Shown piece by piece: positions 1 to 10,862 of a DNA stretch of 64,000 bases (the first letter of the stretch is position 1; the number at the start of each line of letters is the position of its first letter). Source of the DNA: Sinonovacula constricta (taxonomy: Eukaryota; Mollusca; Bivalvia; Cardiida; Solecurtidae); assembly GCA_007844125.1 (NCBI GenBank), contig CM017563.1, forward strand, positions 24,118,394 through 24,182,393, given 5' to 3'. The position numbers were made by a program, and so were the translations under genes. The notes beneath the pieces were generated by a model. That model made no database searches. It saw only the letters and a program-made list of their open reading frames with translations, and was not told where the DNA came from.

Positions 1-73
1 AGTTATTTGGCTGTAGCTTGGATCATACCAGTCCCAACATATCTGGTGTAATGAACAGAAATTACAAGCATGT

Positions 74-79
74 TTTATT
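74..79 (-). promoter_or_regulatory. poly(A) signal AATAAA of the SWIM-YqaJ gene
   Basis: The reverse strand reads AATAAA about 40 nt downstream of the TAA stop at 119-121, the usual place for a polyadenylation signal. It supports 119 as the true 3' end of the coding region. Confidence 0.55.
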
Positions 80-118
80 TTACGCTAACAGTTAAGTGTG
101 GTCACTGAACATTGTCGT

Positions 119-1358
119 TTATACAAACTTTTTCATGAAATGGTCAAAATAATAAACACACAGTTTCTCATACGTTTGAAACCATACATCTTTGTCAAAG
201 TAAATCCTTTCGATATGCATGTCATTTTGTGTCCACACACAAAAATCACCCCATGTTAGGCCTGTGAGTGCCATTTGACCCATGACTTGTAAATAATAAG
301 CATGTGAATGTTTCAGTTTATAAGAACCATCGGTGTTTTCACTCAAAAACTGGGCTTCAGTGTACGACTCTTTGACTGGACATTTAACTTCTAACACACC
401 GAATGGACATATTTCGTTTGGATCGTAAACAATCCTATCTGGTGAAGATCCAAGAAAGGGAGCATCAGGATTTATTACAAAGCCACATGGTTTTATATTC
501 ACATTTTTATGCGTAGCATATTCAAGCACTGCTGTAGCTTCGTTTTCAATGCCATGTTTCATTGCGGCAGTCTGCACTTTACGGGATGATGTCAACCTAT
601 TGGTCAATGTATCGAAATCTTTTTTACGGATAACAATGTCTTTGAAGGTTGATGATGTTAGACGTTTTTTTCCTGAGGTTGTGCCATTCTGGGCAATCAC
701 TTTGTTTACGTGTTAGCTCCTCTAACTCCTCTGCTTGCTCCTGACTCACAGCTATGCCGTCAAGAAACAACTGTTCATTTTCAGTTAACACAATCTCATA
801 TGTACGGGTCAAGTCATGAGTTGAAATTGGCAGTTTTGGGAATTCAGGTCCTTCTGGAACACGCGTTATACTGCCATCAGAACTGGGTTCTGGCAACTGA
901 TGTGCCAAACAACTTCCTTGTAACACACTACCAAATGCACTGATTTTTCTTTCAACACTGTCAAAATTGTCTGGCAACACTTGGTTAAACTGGATACTAT
1001 CTGAACTTGATACAATTTCCTGTAATCCCTTCATAAAGTCAATATCTGGAAATGATGTGTTTATCGGGTTATACAGTGTGCTACATACACATTGCTCTGA
1101 CTTTTCATTTTTCTTTGACTTTGGTTTAACAAACTTGACATCCGAGAGTGGTCGTGGTACTATCCCATGAGTTCTTGGCGGCACTTGCCATTGTTGTGGA
1201 GAGGAAGTTTTGGAAACAATATCTGGAACAGATTTCATTTTAAGAGTCTTGAAGTGTGCAAGTTGGTAAACAAGGGCAGCCACATGTGCACATGAGCCTT
1301 TTCCTGCAGAGCATGCACAATACTGGCTTTCAATTTCTTTTGTGTTCAACAAGGATAT
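119..1358 (-). CDS. SWIM-YqaJ gene, exon 3 (SWIM finger and nuclease)
   Basis: Acceptor TTGTTTTCCAG precedes 1358, in phase 0. It contains the SWIM CxC-x6-CxH, a low-complexity linker, and the YqaJ nuclease. The reading frame changes at the A7 run at 665-671: upstream codons end ...W-H-N-L-R-K-K and the homologous continuation R-L-T-S-S-T-F lies one base over. It ends at TAA 119-121. Confidence 0.8.
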
Positions 1359-2494
1359 CTGGAAAACAATGAAAAATTTGTTTTCATGAGCTAAAATCAT
1401 TTTATTTCAACAACATACAAAATTTAATATTTGCAAAATAAAGTTAATAAATAATATTCTTAAAACAGTCATTGGCATCCAAGCCATTACCAATTTATCA
1501 TGTCATCAAATTATAAGTGTAAACAGCCTTGCTGTTGGGTTAATTCTTCAGCAATGTGGTTGATTCAATAGGTCATGGGTTCAATTCCCGGCAGGACAGA
1601 CTCTTGTACACGTTTACATATGCATGCGGATGTTCGACAAATATTCATGCAATGGGCTGAGTGCCCACAGACCTTGTCAGCTCTTAGGCCAGTCTGGTTA
1701 ATACTTTAGCAATGCGGTTGATTCAATAGGTCCTGGGTTCAATTCCCGGCAGGACGAACTCTTCTATATATTAACATATGCATGCTGATGTTCGACAAAT
1801 ATTCATGCCATGGGCTGAGTGCCAACAGACCTTGTCAGCTAGGAGGCCACTCTCAACAATCTTTAAATCAAATTTTATTGATTGATCTAGATACTACTGT
1901 TTACAAATACAGAATAGCAACAGTCAACTTACATGCAATGACCATGGAGATTCGTTTTTTTTCATAGACCGGAAACATTTTCCTCTGACAAAGCAACCTC
2001 CTTTGTTCACTTTCACTGAAAGTAGATCAGTAATTTTCCATGTATTTATCAGTGTCAATCATATCTAAAGTTATTATCTCACGACTTCTAAGTGTCGCTG
2101 TAAATATTCATTGTGATAAAACACTTTTTGTGTGCCTAAAGCTATAAAAATTTAATCCAGGGTAAATTTACATCCTGTGTAGAGTTTAAATATTATGCGT
2201 AACACAAAGAATGTACATGACAGGTTGACAATACAGCATAGTTTTATTTTAAGCGGATGACTAAATGCAATCTATTTTTAACAACAAAATCATCACAGGT
2301 CATTGACCTCCTGATTTACCTTCAATATTGTGCACATACGATCCATGGAAAAATCTGTAGCCTTTGTCAAGGTGTTTTGTTGGAACTTTAGAGTGTTTCT
2401 GAATTATTGTCACAACATCACTCATTGAAATTTCTGGAATAATCGATAAATTATTTGTCCATCCGGGATCGCCTAAAGGTTTCCGTGACGCCAT
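119..2494 (-). CDS. SWIM zinc finger plus YqaJ-type exonuclease-like protein, three exons, one apparent frameshift
   Basis: I joined three exons: 2494-2320, 2015-1933 and 1358-119. Together they encode about 498 residues. The start ATG sits in a good context (AAAAATGGCG). Exon 1 begins MASRKPLGDPGW. Exons 2 and 3 carry a SWIM zinc finger, C-A-C-x6-C-A-H. The C-terminal third is a YqaJ/lambda-exonuclease-like PD-(D/E)XK nuclease: QSxxW-H-x-L-R entry motif, G-I-E-N-E, S-S-P-D-R, L-E-V-K-C-P and Y-Y-L-Q-V-M-G-Q-M supply the expected acidic, lysine and glutamine residues. SWIM-YqaJ proteins form large families in bivalves and other invertebrates; YqaJ enzymes elsewhere process phage or recombination DNA ends, but the animal role is not established. 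One extra base in an A7 run (665-671 on the plus strand) shifts the frame between the two motifs. With a single defect, an assembly error, a polymorphism and a young pseudogene are all possible. Confidence 0.85.
1536..1849 (+). repeat. Tandem pair of tRNA-like (SINE-like) units, about 157 bp each
   Basis: Two head-to-tail copies (about 1536-1691 and 1692-1849) share GGTTGATTCAATAGGT, the pol III B-box-like GGTTCAATTCC followed by CGGCAGGAC, then ATGTTCGACAAATATTCATG. They lie in intron 2 of the SWIM-YqaJ gene, in the opposite orientation. They are probably a duplicated tRNA-derived SINE head; no tail or target duplication was recognised. Confidence 0.55.
1933..2015 (-). CDS. SWIM-YqaJ gene, exon 2 (short, 83 bp)
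   Basis: Acceptor CTACTTTCAG and perfect donor GTAAGT frame 83 bp that enter in phase 1 and leave in phase 0, exactly joining exons 1 and 3. It encodes V-K-V-N-K-G-G-C-F-V-R-G and S-M-K-K-N-E, the conserved stretch expected between the N-terminus and the SWIM finger. Confidence 0.8.
2320..2494 (-). CDS. SWIM-YqaJ gene, exon 1
   Basis: Runs from the ATG at 2494 to a donor reading GAAG|GTAAAT, ending in phase 1. It encodes 58 residues ending H-N-I-E. The alternative of reading into the intron to a stop at 2300 gives an implausible short tail. Confidence 0.8.
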
Positions 2495-2524
2495 TTTTCT
2501 ATAGGGAATCCTCTTGCGTTAAGA

Positions 2525-2554
2525 GCCTCGTTTTGGATTTTTTCAAAACGAGGC
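2525..2554. other. Perfect 11-bp hairpin in the SWIM-YqaJ 5' leader
   Basis: Arms 2525-2535 and 2544-2554 are perfect inverted copies (GCCTCGTTTTG / CAAAACGAGGC) around an 8-nt loop, 30 bp upstream of the start codon. It could be a leader stem-loop or a small foldback insertion. Confidence 0.5.
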
Positions 2555-2758
2555 GTGAATAGCGTCTATTTCACTACATGGGACTACATTTGAGACAGAC
2601 GTCAAAACAAAGACTCGAGTGACAGCTCACGACAATATGATGCCTGTAAAACTTAAATTTGTGGCGGCTTCAAATTTCAATATTACAACTTTTAATTAAC
2701 ACAGCGCAGCAGACATGCATTGTCTATGTTTTGTGCGAACTTCACTTTAGGCATATTC

Positions 2759-2880
2759 TTCTTCCGACTTCCGGCGAACAAAACGATCGTGATTTCAGTA
2801 AGTATCATTGCACCAGATATATCAGAGGGATGATTGTCCCGAGGACGGAATTACCCGAGGAGTTCCGATTGAAACATAGT
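2759..2880 (+). repeat. Dispersed repeat R1, copy 1
   Basis: About 120 bp (GCACCAGATATATC, AGGGATGATTGTCCCGAGGA, GAGTTCCGATTG) recurs inverted at about 11665-11800 with small indels. The family is unknown. The rest of 2555-3460 shows no gene or RNA that I can support. Confidence 0.6.
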
Positions 2881-3462
2881 AAATAAAATATCCCATCAAG
2901 TAAGACAACTAAGGAGACGCACCTGCATCGAGAGTAAAAAGAATATTTTATCCTACCGTGACCTCCGACATTTCTAAATACATAAATTCCATGATCACTT
3001 GAGGTTCCAAACGTCATAAGATTGTCCAAAAATCCGATTTTAAGGGACGCAACGTCTTATGAAAAATGTACAATAGTTTACAAAGATTTACATCCCTTCG
3101 TTTTTGTTTGATTTATGTCAAATGAAGTCCCATGTAGTATCGTAAAATTCTTCGAAAGCTACACGTCATTTATCTGTGTCAGTTAGTGTACACGCGTTTT
3201 AAAGCAACAGAAGTTGGTGTTGTTCACAAGGGCCAACGTATACATGTACAATCCGGATTTTGGATATAGCGAGGGTAGGATATGCAATTGCACTAGTTCT
3301 CGATTTTGGTCGTGGCGAAAAGTGTTCAGTGAGACTGGCTGACCGTTCCAACGCGGTAAATCCTGTTTTTCTCTTTTTGTGTCTTAGGTCTATGTCTCGT
3401 CTCTATGTGTTTTTGTCATATTTATATTTACCCTGCCTTTGTCTAGATGTAGTTAGATTTAT

Positions 3463-4005
3463 CATCGTCGGATACCCACGGTTGATTCTATTACGTTACT
3501 CTCCATTCATCACCCGTGGGCAAATTGCTACTCATTTCGTCGCTTTGTTTACTATGAAATGCCGCAATCCGATTGGTTCGCTGAGACCATCCAGCGAATC
3601 TGCCAACCAATCAAGTTTACGCTTTCATACCACTTCGATAGCATTGTCGTAAGTTTATTTACACACACATTACAAGAAACGTCACTGTCTTCATGGGCAA
3701 GGATACCGATTTCCTTTAAAACCGACGTGTATTTTTCAATACTTGCTGGAGTGCCCAAAGATCTGTAAGAATATTTGTCGCGGATCGCTGACAGACATAT
3801 TTTACACTTGCGATGCGCTGTACCGGTCGCTCAGGTCACCGTATTGATCTTCCAATTGAAGAGTATTTAATTTTGTAACCTATCATCTGATTGGATAATG
3901 TCTGTTCTGTTCTATTCAAACAGAACGACGAAATGAGTAGCAATTTGCCCACGGGTGATGAATGGAGAGTAACGTAATACAATCAACCGTGGGTATCCGA
4001 CGATG
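3463..4005. mobile_element. TIR element (MULE-like MITE) with about 78-bp near-perfect terminal inverted repeats
   Basis: The ends CATCGTCGGATACCCACGG... (3463-3542) and their reverse complement (3927-4005) match over about 78 bp with one visible mismatch. The flanks TTAGATTTAT (left) and TTAGATTAT (right) look like an imperfect 9-bp target duplication, which with long TIRs suggests a Mutator-like MITE. Inside, on the minus strand (about 3760-3560), is an exon-like fragment with its own acceptor (ATTCTTACAG) and the motif D-S-D-V-S-C-N-V-C-V-N-K-L. No transposase is present. Confidence 0.75.
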
Positions 4006-4874
4006 TTAGATTATCTGTAGTAATTTTGATAGGACATTGTCTTATTTACCTATTCAATGCGGTGGTCAAAGGATACTTAAATCTGTTGTCCCTGTACCCC
4101 ACCCATCCATCGTTTAGTTGAGTTTGGATATACATACGACGATGCTCCTACTATGAAGTTTCAGTTACCGCGGCTACAAGTAAATTAATCTTTATCAACT
4201 TTCGATCTTAACATTAAACAACACTTTTGTGTCTAAACAGACGGTTGGATAAATGGAAATACCGGGTAATTGTTGAACAAAGAAATGTTATCACACTCGG
4301 CAACAAAAATTCCTAATAATTATAAGGAACTATCAATGTACACTATGTGCAGAAGATATAAGCATCGGCAACTTAACAGTTCCCAACCAGAGAGGAGTTT
4401 GAAATAAAACTGCTGCAAGCGATGACGTATAATAACATCAGGTAAATGACACCAAACGACAAATAGAATACTAGGTTAGGGTTGAATAGAGAGTATTAGG
4501 TTAGGGTTGAATAAAAAAATGTTATCAAATGATATGAGAAAAATCTAAATCGAAAGGCTTGTATGATCTCTTTTTAAACAAATCTAAAGAAAGTTTATTT
4601 ACACAACGGATTATTACAAGGTAAAAGTTTTTGTAACCAAAGAAGATATTTTGACAAATAAATATTTTGTTTAAAATGGAATGCGGGACAACTCGCTACG
4701 ACATCGTGGACCATGAAGATGTGTTCGCTTTTGCAACACCAACAAATAACACACACACATTCATCTTGCCAAATATTTTTTTTTTGTCATGTTAAGGTGC
4801 CAAAAGAGATTTAGATTTAACATCACATACATGTAATAAACAATTATAATTTTATTTTCTTTCCCCTAGTATGA
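4006..4874. other. Intergenic stretch, no gene seen
   Basis: AT-rich sequence with no convincing coding or RNA signal. A short 2x duplication around AGTATTAGGTTAGGGTTGAATA lies at 4470-4515. Confidence 0.5.
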
Positions 4875-4877
4875 CTT

Positions 4878-4883
4878 GTCTGT

Positions 4884-4920
<37 letters not shown>

Positions 4921-4972
4921 TGTCTGTCTGTCTGCCTGTCTGCCTGCCTACCTGCATGCCTGCCTGCCTCCC
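4878..4972. repeat. Microsatellite (CTGC/CTGT)n
   Basis: Mixed tetranucleotide repeat of GCCT and GTCT units. The translations running through it (C-L-P-A and C-L-S-V repeats) are artefacts of the repeat. Confidence 0.9.
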
Positions 4973-5040
4973 ACTCACCTACCTACATACCTACATATAT
5001 ATTTCTATCGCCTACATATATAGACATATTTATATACCCC

Positions 5041-5130
5041 CTTCTCTCTTTCTCTCTTCATCTCTCTCTCTCTCTCTCTTTCTCTCACTCCCTCTTTCTC
5101 TCTCTCTCTCTGTCTCGCTCTCTGTCTGTC
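5041..5130. repeat. Microsatellite (TC)n, interrupted
   Basis: Pyrimidine-only dinucleotide tract with CTTT and CTGT interruptions, just after the tetranucleotide repeat. Confidence 0.9.
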
Positions 5131-5149
5131 ACTATTTGTCTGTCTCTCT

Positions 5150-7590
5150 CTGCTTATGTAAGCTATATACGATGTCGACTGTTATATAAATGTATAATGA
5201 ACGATATTGTGATATACACAACTATTGCCGCGTCATTGTGTATCCTTATTTCGATTATTTCTGAAATGTGATAGTCCCTCAAATGCTGTTTTGTTGAACA
5301 ATAAGACTTCCATGTACATGTTCAGGTGTAAATGATTTAATGTTTGAAATTATTGTATAGTTTTGAGGATAAATTAGCGAACTGTAAATAAAATAGCCAA
5401 TGAAAAAGAAAGAAAAATTAAAAAAATGTTACAAACGCAAAATTAACAAATACGGTTATTTTAGTAAGTTTCTAACACAGAACCATGTGTATGATAGTCA
5501 GTCGCTTTACCGGCTGTGGCAGTTAGTCTTGCTTTATTATGTAAATGTTGTTTTATCCATCACTGCCAGTGTCGCACTGTTACATACAGACATTAACATA
5601 ATCTATGTTATTAACTTGACTGGTTTCAATGAGTGCTTGTCACTTTACGGTGTGTAGTTGGGTTTAACTCAAGTAATTTCAAATGAATTGACGGTACAGA
5701 TTTCGCCTACATATATAGACATATTTTAATGTTATTCAAACATTTTCCTTTATCATAGACATAACCAGTCGTCCTTTTCCTTCTTCCTTCTAAACCAATG
5801 TGTCAGGTTGAAATAATTTAATTATTATTTCTGGGAAATGAAACTCTATGAAATAAACATAATAAAATTGAAATTTGTGTTATTTGGACTACTTTAACGA
5901 CTTAAAACGCGGAAACTTTTGTTTAATTTGTTAACCAAATAGATCTGTATGTTACATTTTTGTTTAATAGGGGAATAACCCGGGCAGTTCTGACTATAAA
6001 ACTACATCTCAGTCGCCGTTCGTTGTGTCTATTCTTGCTCTTTAGTTGTCACCGAAATTAGAAGATGTTCATAGCTTACATTGAGAGAAACGTCCACCAT
6101 TATTTTAGATTAATGTCAACAAGAAACAAAGTATAAGAAACTAAACAGTGTCTAAATGCAGGTGTTCTGGACTTGAAACGTCTTAACTACATATGTGACA
6201 GTAAATTAAAGCGGAGGAAGTTTAAGCAAATTTGCTTCACATAATCTGACCGCAGCAGTGTGAATAGATGTATTTCTATAAAGGAAATGTGTGTATGCTT
6301 ACATGTTTATAAGATGCAATAATAATGTCACAAATGTATTTCCCTATCATACCCATGGCCTGACTAAAAGACATTTTTAAAAGGAAATAGTGTACTAAAG
6401 AAAGCGTTCTAGCACAGAGAATTGTTTTGATATATATTGATAGAAAACGTTATATAAAGTGACTAAAGTTGAAAGGATTATATACTTTCCTCAGCCCGAT
6501 TTATAGTTATATAACCTTTTTTCCTCGAACACAAATTAAATAAGTATTTTTCCAAAGTACTACATCTTATCATATTTAAATAAATAAACACATTTATTTT
6601 TATAAATCAAATCCATTTAAGTCGATAAAATAACCATGCTAGCTCTTATTTTTATTTATTTATTTGGGTTTTCCGGCACACCGACACTTAACAGGTCATA
6701 CGGCGCCGAACACAAAGAAGTTTAATGTGAATAGAGAATAATCAGGTAAAAACTAAACTACGTAAAATATAGAAAAGTACAAAAATATATCAGGTTAAAA
6801 TACTGTGGACTACAATCAAAAATATGTTAATATATTGAATGGTTTAAAAATAAAAAAGGTTGGTAAATAAACAGTTTAAAAATTTATAACTTATTACGAA
6901 TACTAATCTCGTTCAAGAAGCAAATAAGTTAAGAATCCGACACTGTCCTAAACAGAGAAATAAGAAGAATCTGATACTGCTTGTAGTCCATCTTTCTAGA
7001 TCTTGTTTTTTTTTTTTTAGAGACTAAGCATAAACATATAAATATATATAACAACTTGCGAGTTTTTGTTTATTATTGTCCAGCTTATTATTATGAAATT
7101 ATTGTATAATTTTCAAAGTTCACTACATGCATCACATATACTAACGTTTTACAGTTTGCAAATTGGTTGTACGAATTAATAGCAACAATACTTTATTAAG
7201 AACACCATAGTCACATATTACTGAATATTTGCATCTCCATTAATCCATTAATCCACCAATCGACGATAAATCAAAATAATGATTTCCGTATCTGCCCATC
7301 GATTTTGATCCTTGGAAATATTATGGGACTTTCTGATTAGTGACACCCATCGCGTTTATCATCTTGACAAGGTAAATTAAAAGCTACTTAACGTAGGGAT
7401 TGGGATTGGGATTAGGACTTAACGTACTACTTACATGAACCGAATACACGTAGCTTCAAAACCTAGGCTTGTTACTTGTTTTCAAAAATATTGGAACTGT
7501 CACTGAAACTATTTCCTATTCAACAGAATACTTGTTTGCCAGAATAATGTTACAGGATAACAAGCTGTGTAAGCATTTGTCTTCTAGATG
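5150..7590. other. Intergenic AT-rich stretch, only repeats seen
   Basis: I see no exon set, RNA gene or long open frame here. The only structured piece is the dispersed repeat at 6641-6712. Confidence 0.5.
6641..6712 (+). repeat. Dispersed repeat R2, copy 1
   Basis: TTTATTTATTTATTTGGG followed by GGCACACCGACACTTAACAG and GTCATACGGCGCCGAA recurs almost exactly at 52108-52176. It may be the end of a common SINE or LINE. Confidence 0.65.
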
Positions 7591-7662
7591 TCAGTAACGT
7601 TACACAGATGTTACTATCTACAAAATCTACAGATAGCATTGATACTGTTGATGATATTCGGA

Positions 7663-7686
7663 GATATCAATCCTAATCCAGGTCCG
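7663..7686 (+). other. 2A-like ribosome-skipping motif D-I-N-P-N-P-G-P in the LINE
   Basis: In the LINE's N-terminal frame a leucine/isoleucine-rich stretch (A-L-I-L-L-M-I-F-G) runs into D-I-N-P-N-P-G-P, against the 2A consensus D-x-E-x-N-P-G-P. Only the glutamate differs. 2A-like peptides are known at the N-termini of some invertebrate non-LTR elements. Confidence 0.65.
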
Positions 7687-9395
7687 ACTTTATTTGATTC
7701 ATTCTCATCCAACTAATCTATCCCAGACCTTTTTGACTCAAACTCTAAAATGATAAATGGACTCTGTGTTATGCATCTTAACATTGAGAGTGTATGCCCT
7801 TAAATTGACTTGACAAACTGAGGGTCAACAATAATCTCATATTTACTGAAACATAGCTCTTCATGTCAAAGTTATATTAATCTATAATTTTGAACCGCCG
7901 TCCCGCATCGACCGAATTGATAGACTTGCTGGCGGTGTTGCGTTGTATGTACGATCTGGTCTATCAGCAATTCAGAGATACGACCTTGAGGTCCCAGAAC
8001 TAGAGGCCTTATGGGTTAATATAACTTACCACAACAAGATATTTCCTATCGGGGGATTCTACAAACTCACAGACTCGAATTACGATTATTGGACAAAGTT
8101 AGAAGAAAGTATTGATAAAGCTTTTACTAACCAAAATAGAACAATACTTGTTGCGGGTAATTTCAATATAATCTGTTAACTGGCAAGAGTAACAAAATGT
8201 CTCGACTTATCTCTCCATATAACGTAGAACAACTTTAACAGAATCAACACACTATACAGAACATTCTAACTCCCTCATTGATCTAATATTTTGTCGAGAC
8301 AACTGGCCATTTTATTGCAAGTTTTACTACAGATCCTTTTGTTGCCAATCTTACTTGATTCCACCGTCCTACGATCACCATACTTAAAGTTAAGAAAACG
8401 ATAATAACCCACTTCAATTGAAAAATTCCGGAAAAATCCGGAAATATAATAACGCAAATTTCAAGGCAAGAACTTTCGAAACTACTAGTAATGCATGATG
8501 AACTCGATACGGATGTCCAGTTACTAACCAATGCAATACTTCAAGCAGCCCACAAAACCATTCCATCAACAACAATAACAGTGCGGCCTAACGACATCCC
8601 ATGGTTTAACGCTAATCTTCGCCGCCTTATACGCCAACGCCAAAAGTTTTATCGCAAAGCAAAAGTAAAAATGAACTTGAAAGCTAGAACAAGTTTAAAC
8701 AAAAAATAAACGAGATGACCCGTGAGCTACGGAAAGCTTAGACACGTTATACTAGCAAACTGGCAAAACTCAACGCTGACATAACAAATATAAAATAATG
8801 TTTTAAATTGTCAAAACAACTTACCAAATCCAACAAATCTCCGTCTATACCAACTATGTACCAAGAACACATAGCATCAGACTACAATGATAAAGCGAAC
8901 CTGCCTAACCGCTTAATCGTTGCTTCTGCAACTAAACAAAGATTGATGACGAAACTTATGACTTACCTTTTAGCTTTCCACAGTTAGATTCATGTTTGCA
9001 TCTAAACATATTTTTACTGGATGATATATCTGTCGCCAGTTCTCTTACCTGTCCATCTAAAGCACTTGGATCGGATTTGATAAGCCCACGTCTCATCAGA
9101 GAAGGCTCAATTGCTCTCTGTGGTCCATTTTCCTCGCTGTTTGACTCACTTCATATTCTTATTTTCCCTCAGCCTGGAACTTGCTAACGTTACGCTAACG
9201 TTTAAAACGTCCGACCAACTATTAAAAAAAATATAGAACCATATCACTGATTAGTTGCCTCGGCAAACTAATAGAACGTTGCATACACAAATATGTCTAT
9301 AACTACATCACTTCTAATCTCTTAACAAACTTCCATTCGGTATTCGTTCGTGTAGACTCTACAGTTAACCATCTTGTCTTCATATATAACTAAAT

Positions 9396-9760
9396 ATGAA
9401 AAGCTGTCGACGAAAGCCAGTATTTCGCGATATTTCTAAATCATTCGATCGCGTATGGCATAAAGGTTTTCTTTTTAAGCTTTCTCACTTCGGTATACAA
9501 AGGCCTCTATTGCGCTGGTTTAAGTTTTATTTTAATTTACCCCCGTCGTCAAAGAGTTGTGTTTGCAAATATTGCATCCGACTGGTCATTTAGTTCCACA
9601 AGGGTCTATTCTTGGACCGCTGTTGTTACTTTTATATGACATTGCCAATCATATACGATCTTATATAAGACTATTTGCTAATGACACCAGTATGTACATC
9701 GTTTCGACGACCCGCTTACGACTGTCGATTCTCTAAACAACGACTAAGAAAATATATCAT
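9396..9760 (+). pseudogene. LINE reverse-transcriptase core, catalytic Asp lost
   Basis: RT block with D-I-S-K-S-F-D-R-V-W-H-K-G-F-L, then Q-G-S-I-L-G-P. The active-site box, normally F-A-D-D, reads F-A-N-D at 9674-9685 (GCT AAT GAC). A frameshift near 9580 separates the two halves. Confidence 0.8.
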
Positions 9761-10828
9761 CATGGTGTAAAACATGGCTGGCTACTTTTAATCGAACAAA
9801 AAACCGAAACTATGACCTTTTCACGCAAAACCAATAGACATTCACACCCTGGCCTATATTTCGCATATATCATTATCCAACATGTTAATGAACACATGCT
9901 CCTTCGAATTATCCTCTCCAATGACTGCAAGTGCAAATCACACATTACATTCACTGTCAACAAAGCCTGGCAACGCATCGGTCTTCTCAGATCTTTTAAG
10001 TTCCTTCTTAACCAAACGAGTCTTTACCGTTTCTATTTAACTAACATTCGGCCACTTTTTGAGTCCTCATCTAGGACAATGGCACACAGCAACAAAAAGC
10101 CGACCTGGAGGCTGTGAAAGTGGAAGCTATGAGAATTATAACAGGACACGTATAACTTAAATTATACACTGCAATATCGAACCTCTAGAAGCAAGGCATA
10201 GAAAGCACAAATGATGGGACTACGATCTAGTCTTCCAATTATTATTTTAACTTCTCCCTTTATTGATTCCTAATGTTTATTTTATCATCATATTAATAAC
10301 ACTCATTTCTCGTTTTGATTTTTTTTCAACAAAACATATCCTACTACACTCATCTATGCTTCGACTTTGTTATTTTTTTCTCCTTCTGTCTTGGTATTAA
10401 AAGTTAAATAAAGACTTATGCATATTATTGTAAGTTTGCCATGACTGTGTATCTTAAAATAGTTCGATGTACGGTTATAAAAAGGATTTACATAAGTTGT
10501 TCTCCCAGCTTTTTCCCCAATTCTATCTGTATTTGTTGTGACAAATGCCACATGCATTATATTCCATTTTTATTGAAAAAACAACAACACTTGTATAAAT
10601 TAAAGAAAATACAGTATTACACTTGGCAATATACATGGATGTCAAGTGGGAAGTGCGGCCACATTTGTATAGTCTGCATTTAGTTTTTCAACTCGAATCA
10701 CTTTTATTTCTTTATCATTTAGTAAATTATTTACTAATTATTTGTTTTAATTGGTTTTCTTTCTTATCTCTTATTTTCTCAGTTTATATTTCACTTCCAC
10801 AAACATTCGTGACTCGATAACCAACTAG

Positions 10829-10862
10829 GTAGATAGGTAGGTAGGTAGGTAGGTAGGTAGGT
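10829..10862. repeat. Microsatellite (GGTA)n
   Basis: About eight copies of a GTAG/GGTA tetranucleotide. The surrounding 10230-11640 shows no gene I can support. Confidence 0.9.

Larger units (their letters stand above)
7600..10230 (+). mobile_element. Decayed non-LTR retrotransposon (LINE), endonuclease plus reverse transcriptase
   Basis: Fragments in several frames follow LINE order. There is a hydrophobic N-terminus with a 2A-like motif (7663-7686), an AP-endonuclease-like part (7740-8180: A-G-G-V-A-L-Y-V-R-S-G-L, then V-A-G-N-F-N), linker pieces (8490-9190), RT pieces (9396-9760: D-I-S-K-S-F-D-R-V-W-H-K-G, then V-P-Q-G-S-I-L-G-P, then L-F-A-N-D-T), and a C-terminal piece (9812-10117). 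Stops, frameshifts and the FADD-to-FAND change make it non-functional. The type resembles Jockey/CR1-group elements; I cannot fix the clade by eye. Confidence 0.85.

Noticed and set aside
4470..4515. TTAGGG-containing direct repeat as a possible interstitial telomere
   Set aside because: Only two copies of a longer unit (AGTATTAGGTTAGGGTTGAAT); no TTAGGG array.
4876..5271. Cys/Leu/Pro- and Ser-rich open frame
   Set aside because: Translation of CTGC/CTGT and TC microsatellites.
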